The notes under the pieces are model-generated. The model searched no databases, was not told the origin of the DNA, and saw only the letters and a program-made list of their open reading frames with translations. Below, piece after piece: positions 6,881 to 15,996 of a stretch of DNA of 34,031 bases (position 1 is its first letter; each line of letters begins with the position of its first letter). Location: assembly GCA_903935585.1 (NCBI GenBank), contig CAIZSE010000012.1:1-34031 (forward strand), given 5' to 3'. This stretch comes from an uncultured Burkholderiales bacterium. Lineage in GTDB: Bacteria > Pseudomonadota > Gammaproteobacteria > Burkholderiales > Burkholderiaceae_C. The translations under genes were made by a program, and so were the position numbers.

Positions 6881-8347
6881 TCACTGCACAGCGCCTTCTC
6901 TCATTTGCGCTGCGGCCAGCAACTGCGATTTGGCCTGCTCTGAGACTGATTTGAAGCGCGCCATGGCCGCTGGGCTGAGTGGTGTGCTTTGGGCTTGCTG
7001 GATCAATTTCTGGGGATCAACGTGTGTCCCGTTCACGCGAAATTCAAAGTGCAGATGGGGACCTGTGGACCAACCTGTGGTGCCGACGGCGCCAATGGCT
7101 TGGCCCTTTTGAACAGTTTGACCTTTTCGGACCTGAATCCTGCTGAGGTGGGCATAAACGGTTGAATGGTTGTTGCCGTGCCGGATGATCACCGTGTTGC
7201 CAAAGCCGCCTTGCACACCTGCGAATTCGACGACGCCATCACCAACGGTCTGGGCGGGTGTGCCGGTTGGCGCGGCATAGTCCACGCCGAGGTGGGCTTT
7301 CATGGTCTGGAAGATGGGGTGAAGGCGCATCGCGAAACCGCTGGTCTTGCGAGAGAAAGCCACTGGCGATGCCAGGTAAGTACGGCTCAGGCTTTTGCCA
7401 TCCATGCCGTAGTAGTTGCCTTTTTGGCCGGGTTCTTGGTGCCAAACGGCTTCGTAAGTTTTGTTGCCGTTGTTGAAGTCGGCCGTCAAGACGCGGCCGG
7501 TGCGGATCGGCTCACCGTCGGCTTCCAGAACTTCATAAACCACCGAAAAGCGGGCACCCTTGCGCAAGCTGCGGTGAAAGTCGATCTGGTTGGAGAAAAT
7601 CTGGGTCAGCTGGCTGATGACGGCATCAGGCAAGCGGGCTTCATCGGCAGCGTCGTAGAGAGAACTCGCCACGGTACCGCCAGTCATGCGGATGCTGGTG
7701 GTCATTGGCGAGGTTTCCAGAGCAGATTTCAAGCCCCGCTCAGTCCGCTGGATCACCAGGCGGTGGAAAAAAGTGTCGGTTTCGTTGTTGAGCCAGCGGA
7801 CATTGATCTGGCGTAAGCGTTGTTGTCCATCCGCTTCAGCCACGACTGAGCGCCCAGCTTGCTTCAGCGCCTGCTTGGCCAGAGGGTTGGTGCGCAAATA
7901 ATCTGCTGCTTGTGGGTCGACCAAGCCCAGACGGCGCAGCAAACTTTCAGGTGTGTCTGAAGACCGGGTGCTGTCAGTGCGTGTCAGGCGCATCTCGATC
8001 AGGTCCAGGGATTGGGCCTGTTCTTGCAGTTTGACTATCTCGACAGGCACCGTGACTGTGACGACGGGCTGTTCGGCAATGTCGGGGCCGAGGTTGGCGA
8101 TGGCAAATGCGCCACCGCCGCCAGCCAGCAAAGTGGCCGCAATCGTTGCGCTGATCGTTTTGGGATGACGGGCCAACCAGCGTGCAGCAGCTTGCAAGGG
8201 CAAAAGCAATTGGGGGTGCTGTCCGTCCAGCCAAGCCAGCATGTGCTGGGCGGCCATCAGCAAAGCACCCAGCACAGCGGTGCAAATGAACAGGAAGCCG
8301 ACGAACAGTGTGACCAGACGGGACTGGATTGAGGAGATAAATGACAT
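6881..8347 (-). CDS. M23 family metallopeptidase (MepM-like murein endopeptidase)
   Basis: About 488 residues. M23 enzymes cut peptide cross-links of peptidoglycan in the periplasm using zinc. Zinc-site motifs are clear: His-x-x-x-Asp in HLGVDY (about 352-356), YAHLSR, and the HLHF motif (about 431-434). Two hydrophobic segments (about 11-35 and 65-86) suggest membrane anchoring with the catalytic domain outside. The middle region resembles the regulatory domain of MepM proteins. Starts are uncertain: a TTG at 8350 and an ATG at 8347 precede the first hydrophobic stretch without a good SD, and later ATGs would remove it. The conserved position between anmK and tyrS supports the call. Confidence 0.9.
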   Translation of the reverse strand: MSFISSIQSRLVTLFVGFLFICTAVLGALLMAAQHMLAWLDGQHPQLLLPLQAAARWLARHPKTISATIAATLLAGGGGAFAIANLGPDIAEQPVVTVTVPVEIVKLQEQAQSLDLIEMRLTRTDSTRSSDTPESLLRRLGLVDPQAADYLRTNPLAKQALKQAGRSVVAEADGQQRLRQINVRWLNNETDTFFHRLVIQRTERGLKSALETSPMTTSIRMTGGTVASSLYDAADEARLPDAVISQLTQIFSNQIDFHRSLRKGARFSVVYEVLEADGEPIRTGRVLTADFNNGNKTYEAVWHQEPGQKGNYYGMDGKSLSRTYLASPVAFSRKTSGFAMRLHPIFQTMKAHLGVDYAAPTGTPAQTVGDGVVEFAGVQGGFGNTVIIRHGNNHSTVYAHLSRIQVRKGQTVQKGQAIGAVGTTGWSTGPHLHFEFRVNGTHVDPQKLIQQAQSTPLSPAAMARFKSVSEQAKSQLLAAAQMREGAVQ

Positions 8348-8420
8348 CAATTCGGGAGTTTTTCACGTCACCCATCGTTTTGGCGATGAGTGGCCGCGAT
8401 CTGCACATTCAGGCCACCCC

Positions 8421-8426
8421 TAAAAT
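8421..8426 (+). promoter_or_regulatory. Possible -10 element for tyrS
   Basis: TAAAAT, 65 bp upstream of the tyrS ATG, in the gap divergent from the M23 gene. No clear -35 is seen, so this is tentative. Confidence 0.35.
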
Positions 8427-8491
8427 GGGCGACTTGTAGATAAGGTGCCATTGTACCGGTCTATACCCCTTTGACTTCAGAAAAAACCCTT

Positions 8492-9724
8492 ATGAATCAA
8501 GCGCTTGTTACAAAATTTCCGGTCACGGACAAGACCCTTAATGCTTTGGAAGTCACCTTGCGGGGTTGTGACGAGCTAATTCCCAAGGAAGACTGGCTGC
8601 AAAAGCTGGCCAAATCCGAAGCCACCGGCGTGCCCTTGCGCATCAAACTGGGCTTGGACCCGACCGCGCCCGACATCCACATAGGCCACACCGTGGTGCT
8701 CAATAAGATGCGCCAGTTGCAGGATCTGGGCCACCAGGTCATCTTTTTGATCGGTGATTTCACCAGCCTGATTGGCGACCCCTCGGGCCGCAACAACACC
8801 CGCCCGCCGCTCACGCCTGAGCAGATCAAGCTCAACGCAGAGACTTATTACAAGCAGGCCAGCCTGGTGCTGGACCCTGCCAAAACCGAAATTCGCTACA
8901 ACAGTGAGTGGTCGCTTCCATTGGGCTCCATGGGCATGATTCAGCTGGCGGCCAAGTACACCGTGGCCCGCATGATGGAGCGCAACGACTTCCATGACCG
9001 GTTCAAGGCGGGCACGCCGATTTCGGTGCACGAGTTCTTGTACCCCCTGATGCAGGGCTACGACTCGGTCGCACTCAAGTCGGACCTGGAGTTGGGCGGT
9101 ACCGACCAGAAGTTCAACCTGCTGATGGGCCGTCACCTGCAGGCCGAATATGGCCAGGCGCAGCAATGCATTTTGACCATGCCACTGCTGGAGGGCCTGG
9201 ACGGCGTGGACAAAATGTCCAAGTCCAAAAACAACTACATCGGCATCGCAGAAGAGCCCAACACCATATTCGCCAAGGTGTTGAGCATTTCCGACACGCT
9301 GATGTGGCGTTGGTACACCTTGCTGTCGTTCAAGTCGATGCCGGAAATCGAGGCCTTGAAAAAAGAAGTCGAAGGCGGGCGCAACCCCAAGGACGCCAAG
9401 GTCATGCTGGCCAAAGAGATCACGGCCCGCTTTCACAGCATGGCCGCAGCCGATGCCGCCGAACAGGACTTCGTCAACCGCAGCAAGGGCGGCGTGCCCG
9501 ATGACATCCCTGAAGTGTCCTTGACAGGCGCACCCATGGGCATCGGGGCCTTGCTCAAATCGGCCGGACTGGCGCCATCGACCACCGAAGCGGGGCGTTT
9601 GGTGGACGGTGGCGGCGTGCGCGTGGACTCCAGTGTGGTCAGCGACAAGGGCTTGAAGCTTGAGGCGGGCACCTACATTGTTCAAGTGGGCAAGCGCAAG
9701 TTTGCCAAGGTTACATTGCTTTGA
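8492..9724 (+). CDS. tyrS: Tyrosyl-tRNA synthetase
   Basis: A 410-residue class I aminoacyl-tRNA synthetase that charges tRNA-Tyr. The HIGH signature is exact (63-66, in DIHIGHTVV) and KMSKS is exact at 241-245. The C-terminal 65 residues form an S4-like RNA-binding domain ([12 protein letters not shown]). Having HIGH and KMSKS intact places it in the TyrZ-like subgroup rather than the E. coli TyrS type. The ATG at 8492 was preferred over an in-frame TTG at 8471; the SD is weak for both. Confidence 0.96.
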   Translation: MNQALVTKFPVTDKTLNALEVTLRGCDELIPKEDWLQKLAKSEATGVPLRIKLGLDPTAPDIHIGHTVVLNKMRQLQDLGHQVIFLIGDFTSLIGDPSGRNNTRPPLTPEQIKLNAETYYKQASLVLDPAKTEIRYNSEWSLPLGSMGMIQLAAKYTVARMMERNDFHDRFKAGTPISVHEFLYPLMQGYDSVALKSDLELGGTDQKFNLLMGRHLQAEYGQAQQCILTMPLLEGLDGVDKMSKSKNNYIGIAEEPNTIFAKVLSISDTLMWRWYTLLSFKSMPEIEALKKEVEGGRNPKDAKVMLAKEITARFHSMAAADAAEQDFVNRSKGGVPDDIPEVSLTGAPMGIGALLKSAGLAPSTTEAGRLVDGGGVRVDSSVVSDKGLKLEAGTYIVQVGKRKFAKVTLL

Positions 9725-9783
9725 CCGAGGGCCTGGTTGGTTGAATTCATCTTCTGTTCATTTCACAACGCTACCCTGAACGC

Positions 9784-10710
9784 ATGAAAAGCCTAGATTC
9801 CTGGATGACACCCACGCGCATGCTGTGGGCTTCGGTGGTGGTGGCCTTGGTCACGATTGGCCTGAAAACCCTGGCCTGGTGGCTGACCGATTCCGTGGGT
9901 TTGCTGTCTGACGCGATGGAATCGTTGGTCAACCTGGCCAGCGCCATCTTCGGTTTGATGATGGTCACCATCGCGGCGCGCCCGGCGGATGAGGAGCACC
10001 CTTACGGCCACCACAAGGCCGAGTATTTTTCTTCCGGATTTGAGGGCATCCTGATCGGGGTGGCCGCGCTGGGCATCATCTGGGTGGCGGTTCATCGCCT
10101 GTTTGATCCCCAGCCCATCGAGCAAGTCGGCTGGGGCCTGGCCTTGTCGGTGGGCAGTTCGGCCCTGAATGGCTTGCTGGCCTGGCTGATGTTTCGTGCA
10201 GCACGGCAGCACCGCTCGCTGGCCTTGGAAGCCGATGCCCGCCATCTGGTGACCGATGTCTGGACCTCCGCCGGGGTGGTGGTGGGCATTGCCCTGGTCA
10301 GCATGACCGGCTGGTTGTGGCTGGATGCGGCGGTGGCGATCGGCGTGGCCCTGAATATCATGAAAGAAGGCTGGAGCCTGATCTGGCGGTCCTCCCAAGG
10401 CTTGATGGACGAGGCACTGGAGCCCGAGATCCTGGCCGATGTCCAGAAGGTGCTGGATGGCTTTGCACACCAGCGGGGTGAGACAGCAATCATCCGCTTT
10501 GACCACCTGAACACCCGCAAAGCCGGGCAGCGCCGTTTTGTGGATGTGCACATGCACATGCCCGCCAGCTGGACTTTGGGGCGGGCCGCCGCATTGCGTG
10601 GCAGTGTGGAGCAGGCCCTGATGAGCGAAGTCCCCGGATTGCGCGCCTCCATCCAGCTCTTGCCCAGCGATGTGGAAGCGCACTTCGACGACCCCCGGGA
10701 TTTGAAATGA
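9784..10710 (+). CDS. Cation diffusion facilitator (CDF) family metal exporter
   Basis: A 308-residue inner-membrane transporter that would export a divalent metal against protons. It has about six hydrophobic segments, the [10 protein letters not shown] motif after TM2 and a cytoplasmic C-terminal domain from about residue 210. Aligned to FieF, site A in TM2/TM5 reads Glu45, Asn49, His154, Asp158 instead of Asp, Asp, His, Asp, with Ser-Asp at 42-43 just ahead. The metal therefore cannot be read from the sequence. Its stop overlaps the dtd start (ATGA), linking the two genes in translation. Confidence 0.92.
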   Translation: MKSLDSWMTPTRMLWASVVVALVTIGLKTLAWWLTDSVGLLSDAMESLVNLASAIFGLMMVTIAARPADEEHPYGHHKAEYFSSGFEGILIGVAALGIIWVAVHRLFDPQPIEQVGWGLALSVGSSALNGLLAWLMFRAARQHRSLALEADARHLVTDVWTSAGVVVGIALVSMTGWLWLDAAVAIGVALNIMKEGWSLIWRSSQGLMDEALEPEILADVQKVLDGFAHQRGETAIIRFDHLNTRKAGQRRFVDVHMHMPASWTLGRAAALRGSVEQALMSEVPGLRASIQLLPSDVEAHFDDPRDLK

Positions 10711-11150
10711 TCGCGGTGCTGCAACGCGTGAGCGAAGCCAGTGTCCGGGTCGATGGTGCCGTGATCGGCCAAATTGGTACCGGCCTGCTGGTGCTGTTGT
10801 GCGCCGAAAAGGGCGACACTGAAGCGGTGGCCGACAAGATGCTGGCCAAGATACTCAAGTTGCGCATCTTCAGTGATGACGCCGGCAAGATGAACCTGAG
10901 CCTGCAGGATGTGGGAGGTGGTTTGCTGGTGGTGAGCCAGTTCACGTTGGCGGCCGATGTGGCAGGCGGCAACCGCCCCAGCTTCACCCAGGCCGCAACG
11001 CCTGAAGAAGGGCTTCACCTGTATGGGCATTTTGTGGCGCAAGCCCGAAAAGCCCACCCGGAGGTGCAAACCGGGCGCTTTGCCGCCGACATGAAGGTGT
11101 CTTTGGTCAACGACGGGCCAATCACGATTCCGATGCGCATGTCGGCGTGA
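10707..11150 (+). CDS. dtd: D-aminoacyl-tRNA deacylase
   Basis: A 147-residue enzyme that removes D-amino acids wrongly attached to tRNA. The family motifs SQFTLAAD (about 77-84) and the NDGPITIPM tail, holding the Gly-cisPro chiral-selection loop, are both present, as is the [17 protein letters not shown] start. The length is typical (about 145). It overlaps the CDF gene by 4 bp. Location two genes after tyrS is fitting, since tyrosyl-tRNA synthetase is a known source of D-Tyr-tRNA. Confidence 0.97.
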   Translation: MIAVLQRVSEASVRVDGAVIGQIGTGLLVLLCAEKGDTEAVADKMLAKILKLRIFSDDAGKMNLSLQDVGGGLLVVSQFTLAADVAGGNRPSFTQAATPEEGLHLYGHFVAQARKAHPEVQTGRFAADMKVSLVNDGPITIPMRMSA

Positions 11151-11185
11151 GTTTTTGTCGGGGAGCGTCCAACGATAATCCCCGC

Positions 11186-12595
11186 ATGACTGCAACCTCT
11201 CCTGCCGCGACATCTGCTCGCTTTGACCAGCTCCAGCTGGCCCCCGCCACCCTTCAAAACCTTGAGCAACTGGGCTACACCCAGATGACGCCCATTCAGG
11301 CCGCCAGCTTGCCGCTGACCCTGGCCGGGCAAGACCTGATCGCTCAGGCCAGCACCGGCAGCGGCAAAACGGCTGCATTCGGGCTGCCTCTGATTGAGCG
11401 CCTGCAAAGCGCCGGGTCTCCCAGCACCGCCATCCAAGCCGTGATCTTGTGCCCCACGCGCGAACTGGCCGATCAGGTCACCCAGGAAATCAGGCGCCTG
11501 GCCCGCGCACGCCAAAACGTCAAAGTGGTTACCTTGTGCGGTGGCGTGCCCTTGCGCGGCCAGACCGTGAGCCTGGAGCATGGTGCCGATGTGGTGGTCG
11601 GCACGCCCGGCCGCATCCTGGACCATCTCGATCGTGGCTCGCTCAGTCTGGCGGGTGTGAACACCCTGGTGCTCGATGAAGCCGACCGCATGCTGGACAT
11701 GGGCTTTTTCGATGACATCGCCAAGGTGGTGCGCCAGTGCGCCAAAGACCGGCAAACCTTGCTGTTTTCGGCCACTTACCCTGAAGGCATCGCCAAGTTG
11801 GCGGCGCAGTTCATGCGTGCCCCGCAAACGGTGAAGGTCCTGGCGCAGCACAGCGCCCACAAAATCCGCCAGATTTGTTACGAGGTGAGCGAAAGCCAGC
11901 GACTGGATGCAGTGTCCAAACTGTTGGCGCATTTCCGGCCGGAGCGCACGCTGGCTTTTTGCAACACCAAGCAGCAGTGCCGTGATCTGGTGGCCGTGCT
12001 GCAGGCGCAGGGTTACAGCGCCTTGGCCTTGTTTGGCGAGCTGGAGCAGCGCGAACGCGACCAGGTGCTGGTGCAGTTTTCCAACCGCAGTTGCTCGGTG
12101 CTGGTGGCAACCGATGTCGCCTCGCGTGGTCTGGACGTGGAAGGCCTGGAAGCCGTCATCAACGTTGATGTGACACCCGACTCCGAAATCCACATCCACC
12201 GCATCGGCCGAACCGGACGGGGCGACGCCGAAGGGCTGGCGCTGACGCTGGTCAGCATGGACGAGATGGGCTCGGTCGGCAAGATCGAGCTGATGCAAGG
12301 CCGCGAGTCGATTTGGGCGCCGATTTCTGATTTGACCCCGGCCCCCGGAGGCCTCTTGCAACCGCCCATGCGCACTTTGCAAATCGTCGGTGGTCGCAAA
12401 GAAAAAATCCGTGCTGGCGATGTCATGGGCGCGCTGGCTGGCGAATGTGGTCTGACCCGTGAGCAGGTGGGGAAGATCAATGTGAACGAGTTTTCGACTT
12501 ATGTGGCGGTTCAGGCTGAACTGGCCCGCAAGGTGGAGACGCAGCTATCACACGGCAAGGTCAAGGGCAAGAGCGTGAAGGTTCGGCTGCTCTAA
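11186..12595 (+). CDS. dbpA: ATP-dependent RNA helicase DbpA
   Basis: A 469-residue DEAD-box helicase acting in late 50S assembly, activated by hairpin 92 of 23S rRNA. Motifs in order: Q motif (FDQLQLAPATLQ with TPIQ), ASTGSGKT (55-62), PTRELADQ, TPGRILDHL, DEAD (164-167), SAT (195-197), ATDVASRGLD (308-317) and HRIGRTGRG (338-346). The last 75 residues match the DbpA RNA-binding domain, with KIRAGDVMGALAGE and KINVNEFSTYV. The ATG at 11186 was chosen from the Q-motif distance; a GTG at 11147 overlapping the dtd stop is the alternative. Confidence 0.95.
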   Translation: MTATSPAATSARFDQLQLAPATLQNLEQLGYTQMTPIQAASLPLTLAGQDLIAQASTGSGKTAAFGLPLIERLQSAGSPSTAIQAVILCPTRELADQVTQEIRRLARARQNVKVVTLCGGVPLRGQTVSLEHGADVVVGTPGRILDHLDRGSLSLAGVNTLVLDEADRMLDMGFFDDIAKVVRQCAKDRQTLLFSATYPEGIAKLAAQFMRAPQTVKVLAQHSAHKIRQICYEVSESQRLDAVSKLLAHFRPERTLAFCNTKQQCRDLVAVLQAQGYSALALFGELEQRERDQVLVQFSNRSCSVLVATDVASRGLDVEGLEAVINVDVTPDSEIHIHRIGRTGRGDAEGLALTLVSMDEMGSVGKIELMQGRESIWAPISDLTPAPGGLLQPPMRTLQIVGGRKEKIRAGDVMGALAGECGLTREQVGKINVNEFSTYVAVQAELARKVETQLSHGKVKGKSVKVRLL

Positions 12596-12610
12596 ATTTG
12601 ATCTGGGAGC

Positions 12611-12686
12611 GGTGAATGGGGCGATGCGGCGGGCACCTCATGACGGGGTACCGAAAATCGGTGCCCACCGCATCGCCCCATTCACC
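12611..12686. repeat. Large near-perfect inverted repeat after dbpA
   Basis: A perfect 19-bp arm (12611-12629, starting GGTGAATGGGGCGATG) is matched by its reverse complement at 12668-12686. After one C-A mismatch, seven more pairs follow: GGGCACC (12631-12637) with GGTGCCC (12660-12666). The loop is 22 nt. No T run follows on either strand, so it is unlike a standard terminator. It could be a repeated palindromic element or an mRNA-stabilising hairpin between the convergent dbpA and ybeY. Confidence 0.85.
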
Positions 12687-12728
12687 TTGGCTGCTATTCA
12701 AAATTCACGAGTTGTTCACATGTACAAC

Positions 12729-12751
12729 GGTTTCGGTTGTCAACCGAAACC
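12729..12751. repeat. Second palindrome in the dbpA/ybeY gap
   Basis: GGTTTCGGTTG (12729-12739) and CAACCGAAACC (12741-12751) are perfect complements around a single T. It lies 9 bp past the end of ybeY on its transcript. There is no T tract. It may act in 3'-end formation or bind a protein. Confidence 0.75.
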
Positions 12752-12759
12752 TCAATCTG

Positions 12760-13215
12760 TCACTGATAGGGATTCTTCAATCCCAATCCCGCCAAGATGT
12801 CGATCTCATAGGCCTCCATCTCTTCAGCATCGGCTTCGCTGGTTTCGTGGTCCCAGCCCTGGGCATGCAAAGTGCCATGGACCAGCAAGTGTGCGTAGTG
12901 CGCGGCCAGCGTTTTTCCCTGCTCTTTCGCCTCGCGGGCCACCACTGGCGCGCACAGCACCAGGTCGGCCGTCACCACCGGTTCTTGCGTGTAATCAAAG
13001 GTCAGCACGTTGGTGGCGTAGTCTTTTTTGCGGTAGCTGCTGTTCAGGCCCCGGCCTTCTTCTTCCCCCACGATGCGCACCGTGATCTCGGCATCGGCAT
13101 TGAGCGCGTGGCGGATGGCACGGGCGACCGCATGGCGGGGCAGGGCGGCGCGGTGCCTGGCAGCGTAGGGGATGTCGCCGAACTGAAGCGAGAGTTGGAG
13201 TTGTTTCAGTGCCAT
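12760..13215 (-). CDS. ybeY: Endoribonuclease YbeY (rRNA maturation factor)
   Basis: A 151-residue zinc-dependent single-strand endoribonuclease involved in 16S rRNA 3' maturation and ribosome quality control. The zinc motif is intact: His113, His117 and His123 in [11 protein letters not shown], with the upstream NVLTFDY. The frame is open further upstream, but family alignment begins at [12 protein letters not shown] (ATG at 13215), 16 bp after the phoH stop. It is second in a phoH-ybeY operon, an arrangement conserved in proteobacteria. Confidence 0.95.
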   Translation of the reverse strand: MALKQLQLSLQFGDIPYAARHRAALPRHAVARAIRHALNADAEITVRIVGEEEGRGLNSSYRKKDYATNVLTFDYTQEPVVTADLVLCAPVVAREAKEQGKTLAAHYAHLLVHGTLHAQGWDHETSEADAEEMEAYEIDILAGLGLKNPYQ

Positions 13216-13231
13216 GTCGGTTGGGTCTGTG

Positions 13232-14215
13232 TCATTCGTCGGCGGGCAGAGGTTTGCGGCGGGTCGATATGCCCGCGCGCAAGACGGCGCTGCCTTGCGC
13301 ATCGTAGGCATCCACGATGCGGGCAACCAGGGGGTGACGCACCACGTCGGCGCTCGAAAAGCGGGTAAAGGCGATGCCCTTGACGCGTTTGAGCACCCGT
13401 TCGGCGTCGATCAGTCCACTGAGCTGGCTTTTGGGCAGGTCGACCTGGCTGACGTCGCCAGTGATCACCGCTTTGGCGCCAAAGCCGATGCGGGTCAGGA
13501 ACATCTTCATTTGTTCGGTGGATGTGTTTTGTGCTTCGTCCAGGATCACGAACGCGTTATTGAGTGTGCGCCCGCGCATGAAGGCCAGCGGCGCGATCTC
13601 GATGGCGTTGCGCTCAAAGGCTTTTTGTACTTTGTCATACCCCATCAGGTCGTACAGCGCGTCGTACAGTGGGCGCAAATAAGGGTCGACCTTTTGCGAC
13701 AGATCGCCGGGCAAAAAGCCCAGTCTTTCGCCGGCTTCCACGGCCGGCCGCGTCAACACGATGCGTTGAACACTGGCCCGCTCCAGCGCATCCACCGCAC
13801 AGGCCACGGCCAGATAGGTTTTACCGGTGCCCGCAGGCCCTATGCCGAAGGTGATGTCGTGGGTGGCGATATTTTCAAGGTACGCCGCCTGAACGGGCGT
13901 GCGGGCCTTCAGGTCGGCACGGCGGGTTTGCAAGTCGGGTGGCGCCATGCCTGTCTCTGCGGCGGGGTCTCCGGCCAGCATCAGTTGCACCATGTCAGGG
14001 GCAATCGGGCGGTCGGCCCGCTCATATATGGCTTGCAAAATCTCCATGGCACGCACGGCCACGGCCTTGGGCCCGTCCACCTTGAACTGCTCATGGCGGT
14101 GCGCGATGCCCACTTGCAGGCCTGCTTCGATCGTGCGCAGGTGCTCGTCCATCGGACCGCACAGGTGTGCCAGGCGGGTATTGTTGTGCGGGGTGAAGGT
14201 GTGTCTGACGATCAA
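13232..14215 (-). CDS. ybeZ: PhoH-like ATPase (YbeZ)
   Basis: A 327-residue P-loop protein, functionally linked to YbeY in RNA metabolism. Walker A GPAGTGKT at 126-133 and Walker B VILDEAQN with DEAQ at 226-229; [18 protein letters not shown] is typical of the family. The start appears to be a TTG at 14215: the conserved N-terminus [18 protein letters not shown] lies before the first ATG (codon 22), and an AGGA site stands 8 nt upstream of the TTG. Divergent from ruvA. Confidence 0.93.
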   Translation of the reverse strand: MIVRHTFTPHNNTRLAHLCGPMDEHLRTIEAGLQVGIAHRHEQFKVDGPKAVAVRAMEILQAIYERADRPIAPDMVQLMLAGDPAAETGMAPPDLQTRRADLKARTPVQAAYLENIATHDITFGIGPAGTGKTYLAVACAVDALERASVQRIVLTRPAVEAGERLGFLPGDLSQKVDPYLRPLYDALYDLMGYDKVQKAFERNAIEIAPLAFMRGRTLNNAFVILDEAQNTSTEQMKMFLTRIGFGAKAVITGDVSQVDLPKSQLSGLIDAERVLKRVKGIAFTRFSSADVVRHPLVARIVDAYDAQGSAVLRAGISTRRKPLPADE

Positions 14216-14261
14216 GTGGATAATCCTGTTCGTGGTGGTTTCGCTGGGTTATTTGCCGGCC

Positions 14262-14281
14262 GAGGAGCCCCGATTCTCCTC
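14262..14281. repeat. Small inverted repeat upstream of ruvA
   Basis: GAGGAG (14262-14267) and CTCCTC (14276-14281) around an 8-nt loop, 27 bp before the ruvA ATG, in the 93-bp divergent gap with phoH. I saw no LexA-type CTGT-N8-ACAG box and no clear promoter hexamers here. Confidence 0.3.
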
Positions 14282-14308
14282 CATATCAATGCAACCTAAA
14301 GGCCCCCC

Positions 14309-14884
14309 ATGATTGGCAAACTCACAGGCATCCTGAGCGACAAGAACCCACCCGAGGTGGTGGTGGATTGCCATGGCGTGGGCTACGAAGTCAATGTGCC
14401 CATGAGCACTTTTTACAACTTGCCTGCGACCGGTGAAAAAGTCAGTCTGGTCACGCACTTTGTGGTGCGCGAGGATGCGCAGATTCTTTACGGCTTTGCC
14501 ACCTTGTCAGAGCGTGAGGCCTTTCGCCAGCTCATCAAGATTTCCGGCGTCGGTCCCCGCACGGCCTTGAGCGTGTTGTCGGGTATGAGCGTGTCAGACC
14601 TGGCGCAGGCCATCACCACGCAAGAAGTCGGGCGCTTGGTCAAAGTGCCGGGCATTGGCAAGAAAACCGCCGAGCGCCTGTTGCTCGAACTCAAAGGTAA
14701 GCTGGGGGGTGACCTTGGCGGCCTGTTTGCCACGAACACCAGCGATGCCCAAAACGACATCCAGCAAGCCTTGCTGGCGCTGGGCTACAGTGACAAAGAG
14801 GCAGCGGCTGCCCTCAAGAGCCTGCCCGCCGATGTGGGCGTGAGCGAGGGCATCAAGCTGGCACTCAAGGCCCTGAACAAATGA
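14309..14884 (+). CDS. ruvA: Holliday junction branch migration protein RuvA
   Basis: A 191-residue protein (E. coli 203). RuvA tetramers hold the four-way junction in a square-planar form and load RuvB. It opens MIGKLTGIL; the N-terminal OB-fold contains [12 protein letters not shown]. Two helix-hairpin-helix segments follow ([13 protein letters not shown] and [15 protein letters not shown]), then a short linker and a C-terminal three-helix RuvB-binding domain ([16 protein letters not shown]). It is followed by ruvB after 14 bp. Confidence 0.97.
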   Translation: MIGKLTGILSDKNPPEVVVDCHGVGYEVNVPMSTFYNLPATGEKVSLVTHFVVREDAQILYGFATLSEREAFRQLIKISGVGPRTALSVLSGMSVSDLAQAITTQEVGRLVKVPGIGKKTAERLLLELKGKLGGDLGGLFATNTSDAQNDIQQALLALGYSDKEAAAALKSLPADVGVSEGIKLALKALNK

Positions 14885-14898
14885 AGACGAGCTGAGAC

Positions 14899-15951
14899 AT
14901 GAGCATCCGCACCGACGATTTCGCCCCGCAGCCCGAACCCCGAGTCATTTCGGCGGCGCCGGTCTCCCACCATGAAGAGGCGATTGAACGCGCCCTGCGC
15001 CCCAAGCTGCTCGACGAGTATGTCGGTCAGGTCAAGGTGCGCGAGCAACTGGAAATCTTCATCAGCGCCGCCAAAATGCGCCAAGAGCCGCTGGACCATG
15101 TGTTGCTGTTTGGCCCGCCCGGTTTGGGCAAAACCACGCTGAGCCACATCATCGCGGCCGAGCTGGGTGTGAACCTGCGCCAGACCAGTGGCCCGGTGCT
15201 CGAAAAGCCCAAAGACCTGGCCGCGCTTTTGACCAATCTGGAGCGCAACGATGTGCTCTTCATTGACGAGATTCATCGGCTGTCGCCCGTGGTCGAAGAG
15301 ATCTTGTACCCCGCGCTGGAGGACTACCAGATCGACATCATGATCGGCGAAGGCCCTGCCGCCCGCAGCATCAAGCTCGACTTGCAACCCTTCACGCTGG
15401 TGGGCGCCACCACCCGTGCGGGCATGCTCACCAACCCGCTGCGCGACCGCTTTGGCATCGTTTCGCGGCTGGAGTTTTACACGCCCGAAGAGCTGACCCG
15501 CATCGTCACCCGCAGCGCAGGTTTGCTCAAGGCGCCGATCGATGCCGCAGGCTCTTTCGAGATTGCCCGCCGCTCACGTGGCACGCCGCGCATTGCCAAC
15601 CGGCTGTTGCGCCGGGTGCGTGACTATGCCGACGTCAAGGGCGATGGCACCATCCACAAAGGCCTGGCGGAGTCGGCCCTGGTCATGTTGGACGTGGACC
15701 CGGAAGGCTTTGATCTGATGGACCGCAAACTGTTGGAAGCCGTGATCCACCGATTTGACGGGGGCCCGGTTGGCCTGGACAACATCGCCGCCAGCATCGG
15801 TGAAGAGCGCGACACCATCGAAGACGTGATTGAGCCGTATCTGATTCAGCAGGGCTATTTGCAACGCACGCCGCGCGGTCGCATGGCCACCCTGGCCGCT
15901 TTCAAGCATTTGGGGGTCACGCCGCCCAAGTCTTTTGGCGACCGACACTGA
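14899..15951 (+). CDS. ruvB: Holliday junction branch migration ATPase RuvB
   Basis: A 350-residue AAA+ motor that drives branch migration with RuvA. Walker [10 protein letters not shown] at 72-80, Walker B FIDEIH around 121-126, sensor 1 region [19 protein letters not shown] with the arginine finger, and a C-terminal winged-helix domain ending [12 protein letters not shown]. The ruvC gene is not adjacent. No SOS box was found before ruvA. Converges with the six-gene operon downstream. Confidence 0.98.
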   Translation: MSIRTDDFAPQPEPRVISAAPVSHHEEAIERALRPKLLDEYVGQVKVREQLEIFISAAKMRQEPLDHVLLFGPPGLGKTTLSHIIAAELGVNLRQTSGPVLEKPKDLAALLTNLERNDVLFIDEIHRLSPVVEEILYPALEDYQIDIMIGEGPAARSIKLDLQPFTLVGATTRAGMLTNPLRDRFGIVSRLEFYTPEELTRIVTRSAGLLKAPIDAAGSFEIARRSRGTPRIANRLLRRVRDYADVKGDGTIHKGLAESALVMLDVDPEGFDLMDRKLLEAVIHRFDGGPVGLDNIAASIGEERDTIEDVIEPYLIQQGYLQRTPRGRMATLAAFKHLGVTPPKSFGDRH

Positions 15952-15996
15952 TCGGTGCGGCTGACGCCACAGCAAGCGTCTGCAAATCCAAACCCT

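Noticed and set aside
8576-9685. Minus-strand open frame of 369 codons opposite tyrS
   Set aside because: Antisense of an intact tyrS with HIGH and KMSKS motifs; the His/Gln/Val-rich composition shows it is a mirror frame.
12612-13368. Plus-strand frames starting inside the 76-bp inverted repeat
   Set aside because: They run antisense through ybeY and start in the hairpin; no family is recognised.
14216-14308. SOS (LexA) box upstream of ruvAB
   Set aside because: I looked for CTGT-N8-ACAG and found only an isolated CTGT, so no LexA site is claimed.
15963-15983. Imperfect hairpin after ruvB as a terminator
   Set aside because: The stem has a mismatch and there is no T run on either strand, so the support is too weak to list.
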